Below, one piece after another: positions 6,510 to 7,675 of a stretch of 7,675 nt of DNA. The stretch spans positions 1-7,675 of the forward strand of contig JBJKPP010000129.1 in assembly GCA_046706145.1 (NCBI GenBank). Reading direction: 5' to 3'. The notes under the pieces are model-generated. The model was given only the letters and a program-made list of their open reading frames with translations, was not told where the DNA came from and searched no databases. The first letter of the stretch is position 1. The number at the start of each line of letters is the position of its first letter. Origin of the DNA: JBJKPP01 sp046706145 (GTDB lineage: Bacteria; Bacteroidota; Ignavibacteria; Ignavibacteriales; Ignavibacteriaceae). Made by a program: the position numbers and the translations under genes.

Positions 6510-7445
6510 CTAAAAACCTTCTAAACTTACATCACCGCCGGAACTTTCAAGTCTTATTTCATTGCCGCCGCCATTCACTTTTCCTCTCAGAGAAGAGTGT
6601 GAAGATTTGTGAATATCGCTCATGGTCAAATCGCAGCTTACGGAACCTCCAGAGGTACTAAGGTTTACATCGGCACTGATATCTTTTGGAACTTTCAAGG
6701 TCACTTCTCCACCGGAAGTTTCGAGTTTAATTCCCTTGTTTTCACCAGTATATTCTGCATAAACACTTCCGCCCGAGGTTTCAGCAATTATCCTTGAATT
6801 CGAACCTTTAAGATTAATACTTCCACCGGAAGTTATTCCTTTAAAATCACCATTGAAAGATTGCGCATCTATATTTCCGCCGGAGGTTGAAACATCCGTA
6901 ACACCGGTTGTATTATTTAATCCAATATTCCCCCCCGATGTAGATGCATGGATGTTGCCTTTTATATCACTTAACCGAATATTTCCCCCGGAAGTGTTTA
7001 GCTTGTTTTCTCCCTGCAAATCAGAAACGCTGATGTTGCCGCCTGCTGTGTTTAAATCAAGATTAAAACTTTTTGGTACTGATATTTCATATCTTATATT
7101 AACACCACTGAAGGAAAACAAACCGAAAAAGCCGCTATGCTTTTTCTTTCCAATTATTTTAACCTCATTATCATTATTGTCGAAATCAAATGTCATTTTA
7201 TCCTTTGCTTTATCGTTACCGAGTATCTTAACATATACTTCTGATTTATCCCAAGTTACTATGTTTACACTGCCCGCATCTGTTTTTAAGTAAAGATTTT
7301 TACCGGGGGAAATTTTGAAGGATCTTTCTGTTATAGTATTTAAATCAGAACTGTGGTAATTATTAGTTGTATTTGCGTAAAATGATATTGAAGGCAAGAA
7401 GAGTAAAATTGAAGTAAATAGGAGAATATTTCTTAAATTTTTCAT
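6510..7445 (-). CDS. Exported DUF4097 family beta-repeat protein
   Basis: A 311-residue protein with a signal peptide (residues 1-24, MKNLRN then a hydrophobic core, likely cut after SFYA). Residues 40-130 form a beta-rich lead domain (LYLKTDAGSVNIVTWDKSEV, then YEISVPKSFNLDL). Residues 131-311 carry a run of T/S-S/A-G-G-N/S-I/V repeats. The first glycine of each GG falls at 135, 153, 171, 189, 207, 225, 245 and 266, with final copies near 293 and 303; the first five intervals are exactly 18 residues. This is the DUF4097 putative-adhesin pattern, expected to fold as a beta-solenoid. The lack of a lipobox or membrane anchor suggests a periplasmic or surface location. Function is unknown; the adhesin label is by family name only. 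The start has GGAG (7451-7454), 5 bases before the ATG. It has its own terminator. Confidence 0.88.
   Translation of the reverse strand: MKNLRNILLFTSILLFLPSISFYANTTNNYHSSDLNTITERSFKISPGKNLYLKTDAGSVNIVTWDKSEVYVKILGNDKAKDKMTFDFDNNDNEVKIIGKKKHSGFFGLFSFSGVNIRYEISVPKSFNLDLNTAGGNISVSDLQGENKLNTSGGNIRLSDIKGNIHASTSGGNIGLNNTTGVTDVSTSGGNIDAQSFNGDFKGITSGGSINLKGSNSRIIAETSGGSVYAEYTGENKGIKLETSGGEVTLKVPKDISADVNLSTSGGSVSCDLTMSDIHKSSHSSLRGKVNGGGNEIRLESSGGDVSLEGF
6708..7049 (-). repeat. 54-base coding repeats (18-residue TSGG units)
   Basis: Within the DUF4097 gene, seven TSGG-type units follow one another. The first six are exactly 18 codons apart and the last is 20 codons further on. On the plus strand they show as recurring words such as CCACCGGAAGTTTC, CCGCCGGAGGTTG and CCACCGGAAGTTAT. 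The DNA copies have diverged, so the repetition is kept mainly at protein level. Confidence 0.8.
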
Positions 7446-7513
7446 GGCCGCTCCGTTCTTGTTATGATATTTAGACTATCGCTTCTAGTAAAAGGTTACG
7501 GACTAATAAGTTG

Positions 7514-7557
7514 AGATGGCATCTTTCTATATACTAATTATAGGAAAAATGCCATCT
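7514..7557 (-). terminator. Long imperfect hairpin between the edge gene and the DUF4097 gene
   Basis: The outer stem pairs AGATGGCAT (7514-7522) with ATGCCATCT (7549-7557). After a mismatch, an inner stem pairs TTTCTATA (7524-7531) with TATAGGAAA (7539-7547), with one bulged G. The loop is 7 bases. It lies 19 bases past the stop of the leftward edge gene and 68 bases upstream of the DUF4097 start. Neither strand has a good U-tract. It could be a terminator of the upstream gene or a structure in the DUF4097 leader. Confidence 0.5.
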
Positions 7558-7576
7558 TTAAAGAGCTATACCTTTA

Positions 7577-7675
7577 TTATTTCAAAGTGGTAGTAATAAC
7601 GGTTTTGCCCATCTGCGTATTCAATAAAGACTCTCCCTTTACCACTTTTTTTGAATTTTTATCGAGCCAGAGTGT
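7577..7675 (-). CDS. Partial C-terminus of an unidentified protein
   Basis: The last 32 codons of a leftward gene enter from the right edge: a frame open from 7675 to the TAA at 7577-7579. It reads TLWLDKNSKKVVKGE followed by SLLNTQMGKTVITTTLK. The alternating polar and hydrophobic pattern suggests closing beta-strands. The phrase WLDKNSKKVVK recalls the last strands of periplasmic LolA- or DUF3108-like beta-sheet domains, but this is too short to assign. It is the likely upstream neighbour of the DUF4097 gene on the same strand, with 131 bases and a long hairpin between them. Confidence 0.55.
   Translation of the reverse strand, partial: TLWLDKNSKKVVKGESLLNTQMGKTVITTTLK

Noticed and set aside
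6708..7049. Regular spacing as a possible CRISPR array
   Set aside because: The 54-base units are in-frame codons of a protein repeat, with no constant repeat and unique spacer structure.
6853..7293. Plus-strand 146-codon open frame
   Set aside because: It is antisense to the DUF4097 repeats. Its own periodic FPPEV pattern is the mirror of the TSGG codons.

Overview
The window is AT-rich, densely coded bacterial DNA. Shine-Dalgarno signals are few, and the families present (class III PPK2, Tag, an AMIN-type cell-wall amidase with a copper-amine-oxidase-like N-terminus, a TPM-domain protein, a DUF4097 beta-repeat protein) suit a Bacteroidota/Ignavibacteriota-type (FCB group) bacterium. That placement is an inference from gene content and style. 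No rRNA, tRNA, CRISPR array or insertion sequence is visible, and no gene-free stretch exceeds 300 bases.

Left edge (1-660, + strand): the decayed remains of a DNA methyltransferase. The C-terminal third is well preserved, but it has no start codon, and in-frame stops and a probable frameshift break the part that should carry the catalytic motif. Next come two leftward genes: a small SPW-repeat membrane protein with a strong RBS and terminator, and a class III polyphosphate kinase 2.

Middle (2220-5850, + strand): a two-gene unit of 3-methyladenine DNA glycosylase I (tag) and a GNAT acetyltransferase joined by a GTGA overlap. It is followed by a compact three-gene run: a Trm112-like small protein without a cysteine pair, an ICMT/PEMT-type membrane methyltransferase, and an exported N-acetylmuramoyl-L-alanine amidase. 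The amidase has the long insert expected of activator-controlled division amidases.

Right part (5876-7675, - strand): a cytoplasmic TPM-domain protein convergent with the amidase; an exported DUF4097 protein with a very regular 18-residue TSGG repeat and a clear intrinsic terminator; a long imperfect hairpin; and the last 32 codons of an unidentified gene running off the edge.

Most of the window is housekeeping and envelope maintenance. I see no convincing new multi-gene system. The points most worth a second look are the Trm112-like/methyltransferase/amidase cluster, the 18-residue repeat protein, the methyltransferase relic, and the hairpin upstream of the DUF4097 gene.
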